In this document: positions 28,507-37,254 of the stretch, in pieces
Layout: each line of letters starts with the position of its first letter
Position numbering within the stretch: the stretch's first letter is position 1
DNA from: Fidelibacterota bacterium
GTDB lineage: Bacteria; Fidelibacterota; Marinisomatia; Marinisomatales; TCS55
Assembly: GCA_014239435.1 (NCBI GenBank)
Contig: JAAZYX010000007.1
Span: 1-64,000 of the forward strand
Direction: 5' to 3'
DNA: 64,000 bases
Program-made: the position numbers and the translations under genes
Notes under the pieces: generated by a model
The model's input: the letters and a program-made list of their open reading frames with translations, nothing else
Told to the model about the DNA's origin: nothing
Databases searched by the model: none

Positions 28507-29502
28507 TCAGAGATTGGATTCTAATTCGTCTTTAAATTCCATAACTCTGTCAAATATATTTTCTTCTACAACTTGCCCACGAATAAAAGGATACATTTCT
28601 TCCACCACTGATTTCCACTCTTCAAATTCGCTTTCCGTAGGTTTGGTAACGGTGAGGCCGTATTCCTTCATTGCATCAATAGCGCTATCAGATTCTATTC
28701 TATTCTTTTTCTGAAAATCTACTGAAATATTCTTAGCTATTTCTTCCATTCTTTCCTGATGAATTGGATCAATTTTATTCCAAGTCCTTATATCTAAAAC
28801 TACCGCCGCAGAAAGCGATCCCCATTTCATATCCAGCATATACTTCGTAATCCCAAAACTTTGCTGCGATAAAACATACATTGGGTTGAATGCCATGGCG
28901 TTTACCATCCCGGTTTGAAGGCCGGACAACATGTCCGTCATCGCAAGCGGAACGACCTGGAAACCCGATTTTTCCCACAAAGCAGCGGTACGGTAATCTC
29001 CTGCCCAAGAAAAAATAGTTTGCTGCCGAAGATCTTCCGGAGTGCGTATCGGCTCAGAGGTGAACCAATACACCCAGCCAACATCCACCATCAAGAGAAC
29101 TTTAAATCCATTTTTTTCAGAATTGGAAACAAGATCATTTCCCAACTTTTCATACAATAAATCCAAATCCGAAAAATCCTGGTACAGCATTGGAATGAAA
29201 AAAACGGAATATTGCGGATTCACTTCTGTCAAACCCTCAGAAGTAATGGCAGCACCATGAATTTGCCCAATTCGCATTTTCCGAATCATGTCTCTTTCAT
29301 CGCCTACCACTCCGCCGGGATACACCCTGAGATTCACTTGGCCATCAGTTGCGTCACGCCATTCCTGTCCCATCTTCACCAATAATCCGTGCCATTCGGT
29401 ACCTTCGGGCGCCAACGTAGCCATTTTTATTTTCATTTTTTTAGCGGACAATCCAGATATGGAAATGACCAAAATCAGCACAATAATGACGTGTTTTCTC
29501 AT
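28507..29502 (-). CDS. TRAP transporter substrate-binding protein (DctP)
   Basis: A periplasmic solute receptor of 331 aa with a signal peptide (cleavage near 'GLSA'). DctP features are 'KMATLAPEGTEWH' at the mature start, 'LRVYPGGVVGDERDMIRKMRIGQ' (only the ends noted: the GG turn and the basic helix), and 'GLQTGMVNAMAFNP' for the hinge region. The canonical selectivity Arg is probably in 'SEPIRTPEDLR'. It lies one base after tatT and 37 bases before dctQM. TRAP receptors with a TatT partner are known from Treponema, where a hydrophobic ligand is suspected. Confidence 0.92.
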   Translation of the reverse strand: MRKHVIIVLILVISISGLSAKKMKIKMATLAPEGTEWHGLLVKMGQEWRDATDGQVNLRVYPGGVVGDERDMIRKMRIGQIHGAAITSEGLTEVNPQYSVFFIPMLYQDFSDLDLLYEKLGNDLVSNSEKNGFKVLLMVDVGWVYWFTSEPIRTPEDLRQQTIFSWAGDYRTAALWEKSGFQVVPLAMTDMLSGLQTGMVNAMAFNPMYVLSQQSFGITKYMLDMKWGSLSAAVVLDIRTWNKIDPIHQERMEEIAKNISVDFQKKNRIESDSAIDAMKEYGLTVTKPTESEFEEWKSVVEEMYPFIRGQVVEENIFDRVMEFKDELESNL

Positions 29503-29503
29503 A

Positions 29504-30352
29504 TTAGTAAAATAAATCCTCAGTTCGAGTTAATAACCACTCTGCTCTCTTGCGAACAATCACATCGGTGATTTCATTTTGTCTTTCCTTATTAAGCACA
29601 GCGTTTACCCTTATTAAAAATGCATCCTTATTTTGAGATTTTACCAAAACAGTTTCGGCAAAGGTAAGTTGGGCACCCGCATGAAATCCACCTGAAGCTT
29701 TATTTGCACTGGAAAGGAATTCACCTGCAACTTCTGCTGCTGAATCACCAAGGTCAGACCGGCTCATGGAAAAAGAAATCATGGCTGAATAAAGGGCACC
29801 TGCATTCCAATTTGGGTTTAGAGCTAAAGCGCTTTCAAATAATTTTCCAACACCGGGAAGCTGAATCACCCATTTGGGATTTCCCCTGCTCGAGGATATT
29901 GCGCCGCCTAGCGCTGCGCCGGTCCAGTATAAAATTGGTACATCCTGAAGATCAAAATAAGGTACGGTGTCTATGTCGCCGGAAAACCAATCGGAAAACC
30001 AGGAATGCTTTTTTTCCAATGCCTTTTCGCCAAATTGAAATGCCTTGATAAAATCCATATGCGCTTCTCTATACTTCATTTTTCCTGATGGGTAATCTTC
30101 TTCGATCAGCCTGTCAGCGGCTTCCATGGTGAATCCATAACGATATATTGTCATGAGCGAACATGCTTTCACTAATCCACCTATATCAGCAGGATTCTGC
30201 TCGGCAGCCTTTTCTGCTTTGAGAGATTTGTTCAAGAAATAGGTTTCGGCGAATTCAGGATGATGATGGTAAATAAACGCCGGGGAACATCCGGAAATGA
30301 ATAATAAGAAAACGCTTAGAACATGCGGTAAAACCCTGTGCGGATTTATCAT
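29504..30352 (-). CDS. TatT-like TRAP accessory lipoprotein
   Basis: A 282-residue lipoprotein (lipobox 'FISGC', Cys22) with helical, TPR-like repeats. The architecture and phrases such as 'ALGGAISSSRGNP', 'FESALALNPNW' and a closing 'KRAEWLLTRTEDLFY' fit the TRAP-associated T component (TatT; T. pallidum Tp0956), which forms a trimer with pores facing the DctP receptor. The gene is directly upstream of dctP, exactly where a TatT is expected. It was assigned from context and pattern together. The upstream neighbour is glyA, 39 bases away. Confidence 0.8.
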   Translation of the reverse strand: MINPHRVLPHVLSVFLLFISGCSPAFIYHHHPEFAETYFLNKSLKAEKAAEQNPADIGGLVKACSLMTIYRYGFTMEAADRLIEEDYPSGKMKYREAHMDFIKAFQFGEKALEKKHSWFSDWFSGDIDTVPYFDLQDVPILYWTGAALGGAISSSRGNPKWVIQLPGVGKLFESALALNPNWNAGALYSAMISFSMSRSDLGDSAAEVAGEFLSSANKASGGFHAGAQLTFAETVLVKSQNKDAFLIRVNAVLNKERQNEITDVIVRKRAEWLLTRTEDLFY

Positions 30353-30391
30353 AAGGTATTTTAAGGATTATTTAGGAAGCCGGAAAGGATT

Positions 30392-31696
30392 TCAGGCTTC
30401 AAAATTCCCATATACGGGAAATGATGAACACAATTCACCAATGCGGGATTTGACGGATGAAATTCTGGATTCATCCTCGGGATTGACGATGACTTCATCA
30501 ACCATAGATACTATTTCTTTCATTTCTTCTATATCCATGCCGCGAGTGGTAATGGCGGGTGTTCCAATTCTAATCCCACTGGTAATCATCGGGCTTCTGG
30601 TGTCAAACGGTACCATATTTTTATTGACGGTAATTCCGGCTTTCCCGAGCGCATTTTCAGCGGCTTTTCCGTGAATGCCTTTATCCGTTAAATCAATGAG
30701 TATGACGTGCGTATCGGTTCCGCCAGAAACCAGATGGTATCCTTTATTTTCAAATTCACCTGCCATGCACTTTGCATTATCAACAACCCGCTGAATGTAG
30801 GATTTAAATTCCGGTTTTAAGGCTTCAGCAAATGCGACGGCTTTGGCAGAAATAATATGCATGAGCGGTCCGCCTTGAATGCCGGGCATAACGGAAGAAT
30901 CAATCAGTTCAGAAATCATTTTTGTTCTGCCGGATTTGGGCGCGATCTTCCCCCAAGAATTTTCCCGGTCTTTTCCCAATAAAATCATACCTCCCCTCGG
31001 CCCGCGAAGTGTTTTATGTGTAGTGGTGGTTACTACATCGCAATACGGCATGGGAGATGGATGATGCCCCGTTGCTACCAATCCTGCGGGATGAGCAATA
31101 TCCGCCATTAAAAATGCGCCGGTTTCATCGGCAATAGTTTTAAAATCTTCAAATTCAATCATCCTCGGATAGGCGCTGCCTCCGCAAATAATCAATTTGG
31201 GTTTGTGCTCTTTTGCCAATTTCCTGACTGCATCAAAATCCACTCGGCCGGTGTTTTTATCCACTTGATAAGAAACCACATTAAAGAGCCTTCCAGAAAA
31301 ATTTACCGGACTGCCGTGCGTTAAATGTCCACCGTGTGCAAGGTCCAAACCCATAATGGTATCACCAGTATTGATAAAGGTGAGCAAAGCTGCCATATTT
31401 GCTTGAGATCCCGAATGCGGCTGTACATTTACATATTCAGCATTAAAGAGAGTTTTGGCGCGTTCGCGGGCAAGATTTTCCACTTCATCCACGTGCTCAC
31501 ACCCTCCGTAATATCGCTTCCCTGGATATCCTTCGGCATATTTATTGGTCATAACGCCTCCGGCGGCTTCGAGTACAGGATAGCTTACAAAATTTTCGGA
31601 AGCAATCAGTTCAAGTGTTAATTCTTCCCGGGATATTTCCCGACCGATAACTTCGAAAAGTTCAGGATCGGAAGATTTGAGATAGCCTACCGCCAT
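30392..31696 (-). CDS. glyA: serine hydroxymethyltransferase
   Basis: This PLP enzyme interconverts serine and glycine and charges tetrahydrofolate with a one-carbon unit. The 434-residue protein shows '[15 protein letters not shown]', the PLP-lysine motif '[16 protein letters not shown]' and '[12 protein letters not shown]'. The length is normal. It is 13 bases downstream of the TPR lipoprotein gene and 39 bases upstream of tatT. No glycine riboswitch was found in the short upstream gap. Confidence 0.97.
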   Translation of the reverse strand: MAVGYLKSSDPELFEVIGREISREELTLELIASENFVSYPVLEAAGGVMTNKYAEGYPGKRYYGGCEHVDEVENLARERAKTLFNAEYVNVQPHSGSQANMAALLTFINTGDTIMGLDLAHGGHLTHGSPVNFSGRLFNVVSYQVDKNTGRVDFDAVRKLAKEHKPKLIICGGSAYPRMIEFEDFKTIADETGAFLMADIAHPAGLVATGHHPSPMPYCDVVTTTTHKTLRGPRGGMILLGKDRENSWGKIAPKSGRTKMISELIDSSVMPGIQGGPLMHIISAKAVAFAEALKPEFKSYIQRVVDNAKCMAGEFENKGYHLVSGGTDTHVILIDLTDKGIHGKAAENALGKAGITVNKNMVPFDTRSPMITSGIRIGTPAITTRGMDIEEMKEIVSMVDEVIVNPEDESRISSVKSRIGELCSSFPVYGNFEA

Positions 31697-31709
31697 TGAA
31701 ACGCAATCA

Positions 31710-32975
31710 TTACCAAGTCGGATCTTTTTCCAGACGTTCTTTCACCCAACTATAACAATCTGATCTTGGGGAAATGGACCCCTGAGATTTTCTTTTGGAA
31801 TCCATCATGAACCAGTCTGGTTTTCCAAAAAGCACTTCATTATCTTTTAGCCAATTGAGGGAGTTCCTAAATCTTCCAAAGCCCTTTGCGTCCGCAGATT
31901 CGAAATAGTTCATCGCCAAAGTAGCGATTATTTTATCTTCGGTGGAAATATCACTCGTTCTGCAAAATTGGAACGCCTTATAATAAACATTCCCTTTTTG
32001 TCCCAGAGATTCACCGACATCAGATGTTCCCACCGCTTTATCCGCCCAGCGCATGGCTTTTTCAAAATTTTCTAGCTCAACATTAACTTTAGAAATCTTA
32101 ATGGCAACCCTAAAATCTCTCGGGTCAAGCTTCATGAGTTCCTCATACGCATCGGACGACCCTTCCAAATCGTTCGAAGCATAAGAAGCTTCTGCCAGTT
32201 TTCTCCAGGCGATTCTGCTGGTACCATCCGTATTTAAAACAGATCGCAAAACATTTACAGCTTCCGATGGCCTATCCGCAGTTACCAGCCGTTCAGCAAA
32301 ATCCAGTCCATAAGAAATATTACCCTGGTTTTTTATCCATCTGCTTTCATACACATCCATCGGGTCTTTTCCGCTGAGCTCATAAGCATTTGCCAGATCG
32401 CCCTGTGCATTTTCATTATCAGGATCCAATTTTAAAATTTCTTTTAATATGATGATCTGATCTGCATATCGGTTTTGATTTCCATATAATTCTGCCAATT
32501 CTTGTTTAAAGGAAATATCTTCTGGCACCAATAAAGTCAGCCGATCGTATTCGGCAATTTGTTCTTCTATTTTGCCTTGCTTCTGATAAGCATATGCCAA
32601 ACGTTTGCGTAGGTCCACATTGTTCTGCATCACCTGAAGCCCCTGCAAAAGGACGGCCTCAGACTGATCAAATTTTCCCATGTATTCATAGGCAATGGCA
32701 TAATAAAGGTACACACCTTCAGGATCTTCTCTATCGCATCCCAAATCAACAATTTCACCGTAGACCCGCACAGTAGATTCCCAGTCGCGATTTTTATAAT
32801 ACTCCGCAGCACTGCTCATTAAACGCGGACACTTCACTCGTCTTAACGAATCCAGTCGGGTTGTTTCTCTATCGTCAACACCATCCGTATCTGCGGGCGG
32901 GGCACACATGGTCAGAATCAATCCGGCTAAAATTAAGATTCCATGTGAAAACGAGTTTTTCATTACTTTTTTCAA
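31710..32975 (-). CDS. TPR-repeat lipoprotein
   Basis: A 421-residue protein with a lipoprotein signal (lipobox 'LTMC', Cys24 from the chosen start) and about nine TPR-like helix pairs, for example '[20 protein letters not shown]' and '[21 protein letters not shown]'. The start is TTG at 32,975, overlapping the upstream stop as TTGA with a GGAG 9 bases before it; an ATG at 32,963 is possible but 21 bases from that GGAG. It is probably a periplasmic scaffold of the envelope. No specific function is claimed. Confidence 0.8.
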   Translation of the reverse strand: MKKVMKNSFSHGILILAGLILTMCAPPADTDGVDDRETTRLDSLRRVKCPRLMSSAAEYYKNRDWESTVRVYGEIVDLGCDREDPEGVYLYYAIAYEYMGKFDQSEAVLLQGLQVMQNNVDLRKRLAYAYQKQGKIEEQIAEYDRLTLLVPEDISFKQELAELYGNQNRYADQIIILKEILKLDPDNENAQGDLANAYELSGKDPMDVYESRWIKNQGNISYGLDFAERLVTADRPSEAVNVLRSVLNTDGTSRIAWRKLAEASYASNDLEGSSDAYEELMKLDPRDFRVAIKISKVNVELENFEKAMRWADKAVGTSDVGESLGQKGNVYYKAFQFCRTSDISTEDKIIATLAMNYFESADAKGFGRFRNSLNWLKDNEVLFGKPDWFMMDSKRKSQGSISPRSDCYSWVKERLEKDPTW

Positions 32976-34231
32976 TTTCTATTTCTCCTCTTTACGAACC
33001 AAATATCTGTCAAATTAAGGCTGACTGCCACTCGGCGAATTGATTCTGTTTTCGTCGATCCGGTGCGCCGCTCTCCTGCCATGAAAGCAATATCAATCTG
33101 ATTGACAGGAAAGCCGAAATTAAATCCAAAACCCAATGAAGCACCAAGCTCAATTGCAGATTTTTGGTTTATTAAAAATTCATCTTTACGCATATAAACG
33201 CCTGACCTGAATGGCATTTTTTCATACCATTCCTTCGGGTTAGACGACGCGAAGGACACCAAACTTAAACTCATATGAGTCCATTGTTTGATATGATCAT
33301 TCAATACAGAAAACCCTGCAGCTTCATCTGAGGTATTTTTCCAAAAATAAACTTCACTCAACAAATGGATAGCTTCAGTAATGCTGTAATCAAACCCTAG
33401 ACCGAATTCCTGAGGTGAATACGCATTTAATGTTGTTGAAGATTCCTCAGAGACTGAATCCGGAAAATCATAAAAATCATAAAATCCGTTGTTATTTACA
33501 TCTTGATAGGCTTGCATGGAAGACACATGAACCGTTAAGGGGTCCAGTGAAAATCCGGCGGATAAATACGTATGAAGTTCCCGATCGAATAAACTGAGGC
33601 GCGTGGATGAAAGATAGGCTGTCATCACGGTACCTGAATAAAAATGCCTTGAATTCGACTGGAATCTTTCAGAATCCACAATCAGATTATTGGACGCCCG
33701 CGAAGAACCGAACAGGAAATCGAATTTGATTCCCCCCTGATCTTTTTCTGAAAGCGGAAAACTAAATCCTGCATATAAAGAAGAAATACCGCCTTTGCCA
33801 GTGTATTCTTTTGAGAGTGTCAGCGTATCCTGATACAAAACCATATCATTGTTTTCATATGTAAATGAATACTTTTGCTGGCTATAAGGTTTGATTCCAA
33901 GCCCAAATCCATAGAGTCCCTTAATCGGAACTATAAATTGAATTTTATCCACTCCCGAAAATTCATTCCGAACTGACGACGTCATTTGATCTACTCTTAA
34001 TCCACTGTATGCACCGGACAAGGTTGTGAAAACGAACCTATTCCATGTTGCTGGATTATTCAGAGATAAACCAAAGCGATACGCCGGAACCAATCCTGTG
34101 CCGGATGTTCCGAGTGTTACACCATCCGCTGATGGCGAATGCACTCCAAGCCCGTATGCGTGGTACACACTTTGAGATATCCCGAAGGACGAAATGATTC
34201 CCATTACAAAAATGATATTACGGATAGACAT
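32972..34231 (-). CDS. outer-membrane beta-barrel protein, FadL-like
   Basis: A 419-residue protein with a signal peptide (cleavage near 'GISQS'), then 'YHAYGLGVHSPSADGVTLGTSGTG' (only its Gly-rich character noted), 'LSLNNPATWNRF' and many alternating hydrophobic strands ending 'RVAVSLNLTDIWF'. The 'NPA' near the N-terminus and the overall strand pattern resemble FadL/OmpP1 and PorV-like barrels of the FCB group. Its cargo is unknown. Its start lies inside the predicted ancestral end of the upstream lipoprotein gene, and its end overlaps the TPR gene, so all are translated in sequence. Confidence 0.72.
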   Translation of the reverse strand: MSIRNIIFVMGIISSFGISQSVYHAYGLGVHSPSADGVTLGTSGTGLVPAYRFGLSLNNPATWNRFVFTTLSGAYSGLRVDQMTSSVRNEFSGVDKIQFIVPIKGLYGFGLGIKPYSQQKYSFTYENNDMVLYQDTLTLSKEYTGKGGISSLYAGFSFPLSEKDQGGIKFDFLFGSSRASNNLIVDSERFQSNSRHFYSGTVMTAYLSSTRLSLFDRELHTYLSAGFSLDPLTVHVSSMQAYQDVNNNGFYDFYDFPDSVSEESSTTLNAYSPQEFGLGFDYSITEAIHLLSEVYFWKNTSDEAAGFSVLNDHIKQWTHMSLSLVSFASSNPKEWYEKMPFRSGVYMRKDEFLINQKSAIELGASLGFGFNFGFPVNQIDIAFMAGERRTGSTKTESIRRVAVSLNLTDIWFVKRRNRN

Positions 34232-34346
34232 ACTGTACCTTTAAAATTGGATCAATGCTGTCCGGACTTGCCGTTTCCAGATGGACCATTTCATACGGAT
34301 TATTCGTGATACTTGAATACAATTTTATTCCATAATTTTGAATTTT
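34218..34346 (-). other. in-frame coding continuation after a UGA
   Basis: Directly after the TGA that ends the lipoprotein frame (34,349-34,347), the same frame runs another 42 sense codons to TAA at 34,220-34,218. The continuation begins KIQNYGIKLYSS and ends DPILKVQYVYP, the usual ending of large beta-sandwich domains in FCB lipoproteins ('NYGIKL...PxLKVxY'). The TAA overlaps the next gene start (34,231) by 14 bases, as the other genes in this operon overlap. The simplest reading is that the original gene ended here and UGA interrupts it. Confidence 0.6.
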
Positions 34347-35483
34347 TCACTGCATGACTCCATGGATATAATATTTTAAATCAAGCGTCACCATTCCATC
34401 CGAAACAGTCCCGCTTATGAAATAAGATGTCTCCGTGTTATATGAATCTTCGTTCAATACCTGATACGTAAATGTTTGCGGTGAACTTTCCAAAGGATAG
34501 CCGATTATCTTGAAGCCATCGAGAGAATCGCCCTCTTCCACTTCAAATGACATTTCAGCTTTACGTAAGGTGGTGTTGGCTGGAAAATCAAGGGAATCAA
34601 TATCAAATTTCAAAAGGGATTTAAAACCGTTTGCTCTTCCGATAGTTAAATTTAAAGAATCCGACTCTGCAACGCCCGGCGGTTGGGTAAACGATAAATC
34701 TGCAAGGGTCAGAAAAGAAGTTGAAGTGGTGTCGGTACTAGTGACGCCTGTCGTATCGGTGGAGGTGTACCGATAATGCACATTATACCTTGGAGCGGTT
34801 GTGGTTCCGCCTTCTCTACTTTCAAAGCCGATACGGGAATCCAATGAATCTACGGAGGTCAGCATAAAGGTATAATTTGCAATAGTTGAATCTGCAAAAT
34901 TCTGAACAACCGATGAAGAAATGGGAAAATTAAGGTACGGCGGTGTCGGATCTTCAATGAGTGTGTCAACTGAATCTTGCACCAAGGTTGTTTGCGCAAT
35001 ATTGACAGCCATTGCTGATAATTCAGAATAAGCCGGATCAAGATAATGACTTATATATTCTCCAAAGATCGAATCGCCCGCAGTGGGAAAATATGATAAT
35101 TGGAATGCGGATGTAATATCAATGGAATCGGCATAATACCACACCTTTAAATAAGTACTGTCCACGACAAAACTGGAATCATCCAATTCGTGCATTTCCA
35201 CATTTCTATTTGTGTTGTTCGAAGATATTTTGAGTAAAATATATTGATTCGAAAAACCGTCTCCTTTCCCAAGATACAAGGTAGAAAGTGTTCCCATTTC
35301 CGGCGGCGATTGAAACGTAGTGGATTGAAATGATTGAACGGTTAGCGTATCAAGAGAAAGGTCTGTATTACTTAAATCGTACGGAATCGGCTCTTCCATG
35401 CAGCCAAACATTGCACAGAGCGCGGCCATTAGACCCAGATGTTTTGCGGACTTAAACACACTGATGGTAGGAAAAAAGGTCAT
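34347..35483 (-). CDS. large lipoprotein (DUF4270-like?), interrupted by UGA
   Basis: A 378-residue secreted lipoprotein from ATG 35,483 (lipobox 'AMFGC', Cys28); the ATG at 35,537 overlaps the preceding gene and adds a non-signal extension. The mature part is beta-rich and Ser/Thr/Asp-rich, with 'TLRKAEMSFEVEEGDS' and a final 'LDLKYYIHGVMQ'. In Bacteroidetes a short glycogen-synthase-like gene is often followed by a DUF4270 lipoprotein, and the same order is seen here, so this may be a distant DUF4270 member; that rests on memory of gene order. The frame ends at a TGA that seems premature (see the continuation at 34,218-34,346). Function unknown. Confidence 0.65.
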   Translation of the reverse strand: MTFFPTISVFKSAKHLGLMAALCAMFGCMEEPIPYDLSNTDLSLDTLTVQSFQSTTFQSPPEMGTLSTLYLGKGDGFSNQYILLKISSNNTNRNVEMHELDDSSFVVDSTYLKVWYYADSIDITSAFQLSYFPTAGDSIFGEYISHYLDPAYSELSAMAVNIAQTTLVQDSVDTLIEDPTPPYLNFPISSSVVQNFADSTIANYTFMLTSVDSLDSRIGFESREGGTTTAPRYNVHYRYTSTDTTGVTSTDTTSTSFLTLADLSFTQPPGVAESDSLNLTIGRANGFKSLLKFDIDSLDFPANTTLRKAEMSFEVEEGDSLDGFKIIGYPLESSPQTFTYQVLNEDSYNTETSYFISGTVSDGMVTLDLKYYIHGVMQ

Positions 35484-35508
35484 TGATTTCGAGGATACTA
35501 ACTCGGAA

Positions 35509-36339
35509 TCAGGAATAAAGTTTCTGAAGTGCGTCATTTAAGGAAGCTGCCAACTGCTGATGATCTGGATTTTCGGAGTCTGCTCCCTTTATCAGAGTAA
35601 CTTTTTTCTTCGCCTTTTTAAAGGCATCGAGTTTCATAATTTTTTGGGAAAGTTTTTTCTTTTCATCATCCAAAATAACTACGGCATCCGCAAATTCCGC
35701 TGCCACTTCGAATGCATTTATTTTTTTCTTTTTGCCCAACAATTTTTCCAGATCGAGACCGGCCTTTCGGTACGATTCAACCTCAAATTGAGAATACTCA
35801 TCCAGTGAATGAATCAAAACAACCGTTTTAATATCCTTGTAAAAATCCTGATCCGCATACAATTGTCTATATACAGCGGGAATGACCGAAGTCTGCCAAT
35901 CGTTGCAAATCAAAATATCCGGTTTCCAAAATAAATGCGGAAGAGTTGCAATCGAAGCATTCGCATAAAAATTGTATCTTTCGGCATTGTCTCCAAGTAC
36001 ACGCCCATTTTTAGCTTTGTAAAGCAAATTTGTCAATGGTTTAAACCAATGATCATGTTCTAGAAAATATACCTGAACTCTGGTTTTTGGAATAAATGCG
36101 CTTTTCGCTGAGGCCATTTGATCCGTACCGTCAAATGTAAATGGGATTTCACGAAGGCGGATGACTTCCCTTAAAATGTATTTCCTTTGGCTGACAAATC
36201 CATATTTTGGCAGCATGGTGCGTACATCGTGTCCCATCGATTGAAGGGCAAGCGGAACCTTAGCTGAAAAGTCAGCCAGTGAATAGGTATTTGCGAACGG
36301 AGTGATTTCCGTAGTGATATAAAATAGTTTTAATGACAA
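35509..36339 (-). CDS. stand-alone glycogen/starch-synthase N-domain (GT5)
   Basis: The 276-residue protein matches only the N-terminal (catalytic-domain) half of GT5 glycogen synthases: it starts 'LKLFYITTEITPFA', has 'PDILICNDWQTSVIPAVYR' (the DWQT motif), 'RTMLPKYGF' and 'VVLIHSLDEYSQ'. The C-terminal GT-B half that holds the ADP-glucose-binding residues is absent, so it is unlikely to be a normal glycogen synthase. No debris of the missing half was seen downstream; the next gene begins within about 25 bases. Similar short proteins are known in Bacteroidetes. The start is TTG at 36,339, one base after the YbgF-like stop. Confidence 0.8.
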   Translation of the reverse strand: MSLKLFYITTEITPFANTYSLADFSAKVPLALQSMGHDVRTMLPKYGFVSQRKYILREVIRLREIPFTFDGTDQMASAKSAFIPKTRVQVYFLEHDHWFKPLTNLLYKAKNGRVLGDNAERYNFYANASIATLPHLFWKPDILICNDWQTSVIPAVYRQLYADQDFYKDIKTVVLIHSLDEYSQFEVESYRKAGLDLEKLLGKKKKINAFEVAAEFADAVVILDDEKKKLSQKIMKLDAFKKAKKKVTLIKGADSENPDHQQLAASLNDALQKLYS

Positions 36340-36340
36340 A

Positions 36341-37159
36341 TTAATTCACACTCAACTGACGCAAAGCATCCTTTGCTTTTGGGTAAAACTCGCTCCCGGG
36401 GAAATAATCTAGCAACCGCTGGTATTCTTCTCGTGCTTTGTCAATATTTCCCATATTTAGGTAAGCATGTCCCAATTTCAACTGGGCATCATCATTTTTA
36501 TCCGTCCCTGGAAATGTGAATACTTTTTCAAGTTCAGCGACAGCTCGTTTATAATTTTTTTGTGAATAATAACATTCCGCCAGCCAATACTGACTGTTAT
36601 CCGCCAAGGGGTTGTTGGGACTGCCGAGAACAAGTTCCGAAAAACCCTGAATGGCAGGTCCGTAATCTCCGTTCTGATAATGGCCGAGCGCTGAAATATA
36701 TTGTTTCTTATAGCTCGTAGAAGTGTATGGAGAACTCGAAGAGGATGACGCATCTTCCGGCGTATCCCTCAAGGCATACATTTCAGTGAAACTGTTTGCC
36801 ATGGTCACAATTTTATTTTCAATCATCACTAATTGAGAAAGGATTTGAAAGTTAGTACTATCTGAATACGCAGCTTTATCCTCCAACATACGAATTTTAT
36901 TTTGTAGTGTATTGATGCGGTTAATTAGCATGATCGCCACAGAATCGGTTTGCTGCTTCGCTGCCAATGTTGCGCGAAGTGCATTCTTTAAGTCTGGAAG
37001 TAAAATTTGAATTTGTGTTTCGAGAGATTCAATCTTCTCATTTTGTTTGGATATTTTTCCATTCAGCTTTTTGATCTCTTTTGCCGCGTTGCTTTGTGCG
37101 CTTACGGCTGTACCAGCTAAGAGCACAGCGAGGGACACGAATCCCATCATTTTTATCAT
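36341..37159 (-). CDS. YbgF/CpoB-like coiled-coil TPR protein
   Basis: A secreted (signal peptide to about 'VSAQ') 272-residue protein. A long coiled coil (about 25-120) is followed by a Ser-rich linker and three TPR repeats (about 150-265): 'YISALGHYQNGDYGPAIQGF', 'NSQYWLAECYYSQKNYKRAV' and 'AQLKLGHAYLNMGNIDKA'. This is the CpoB/YbgF architecture, which links Tol-Pal function to PBP1b in E. coli. It follows rodA by 83 bases. The ATG at 37,159 was chosen over GTG at 37,171 because it gives the better signal peptide. tol genes are not in the window. Confidence 0.8.
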   Translation of the reverse strand: MIKMMGFVSLAVLLAGTAVSAQSNAAKEIKKLNGKISKQNEKIESLETQIQILLPDLKNALRATLAAKQQTDSVAIMLINRINTLQNKIRMLEDKAAYSDSTNFQILSQLVMIENKIVTMANSFTEMYALRDTPEDASSSSSSPYTSTSYKKQYISALGHYQNGDYGPAIQGFSELVLGSPNNPLADNSQYWLAECYYSQKNYKRAVAELEKVFTFPGTDKNDDAQLKLGHAYLNMGNIDKAREEYQRLLDYFPGSEFYPKAKDALRQLSVN

Positions 37160-37254
37160 ACGAAGTCTCACACTATTTAAATTGGTTAATTCACTCGGAT
37201 TCAGAACCGCCGAATTTACCCTTGCTCGTTTTTATCTTCCAATCCTTTTAACAC

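Noticed and set aside
30353-30391. Glycine riboswitch near glyA
   Set aside because: The gaps on both sides of glyA (13 and 39 bases) are too short, and no aptamer-like sequence is seen.
34347-34349. Genome-wide UGA reassignment (UGA as glycine)
   Set aside because: Many genes in the window, such as obg, ftsE, grpE and tyrS, end in UGA with tightly overlapping downstream starts.
34347-34349. Selenocysteine codon
   Set aside because: The protein is a structural lipoprotein with no redox motif, and no obvious stable hairpin was recognised after the UGA.
35509-36339. Glycogen synthase broken by a frameshift
   Set aside because: No trace of the C-terminal GT-B half lies downstream in any frame; a lipoprotein gene starts about 25 bases later.
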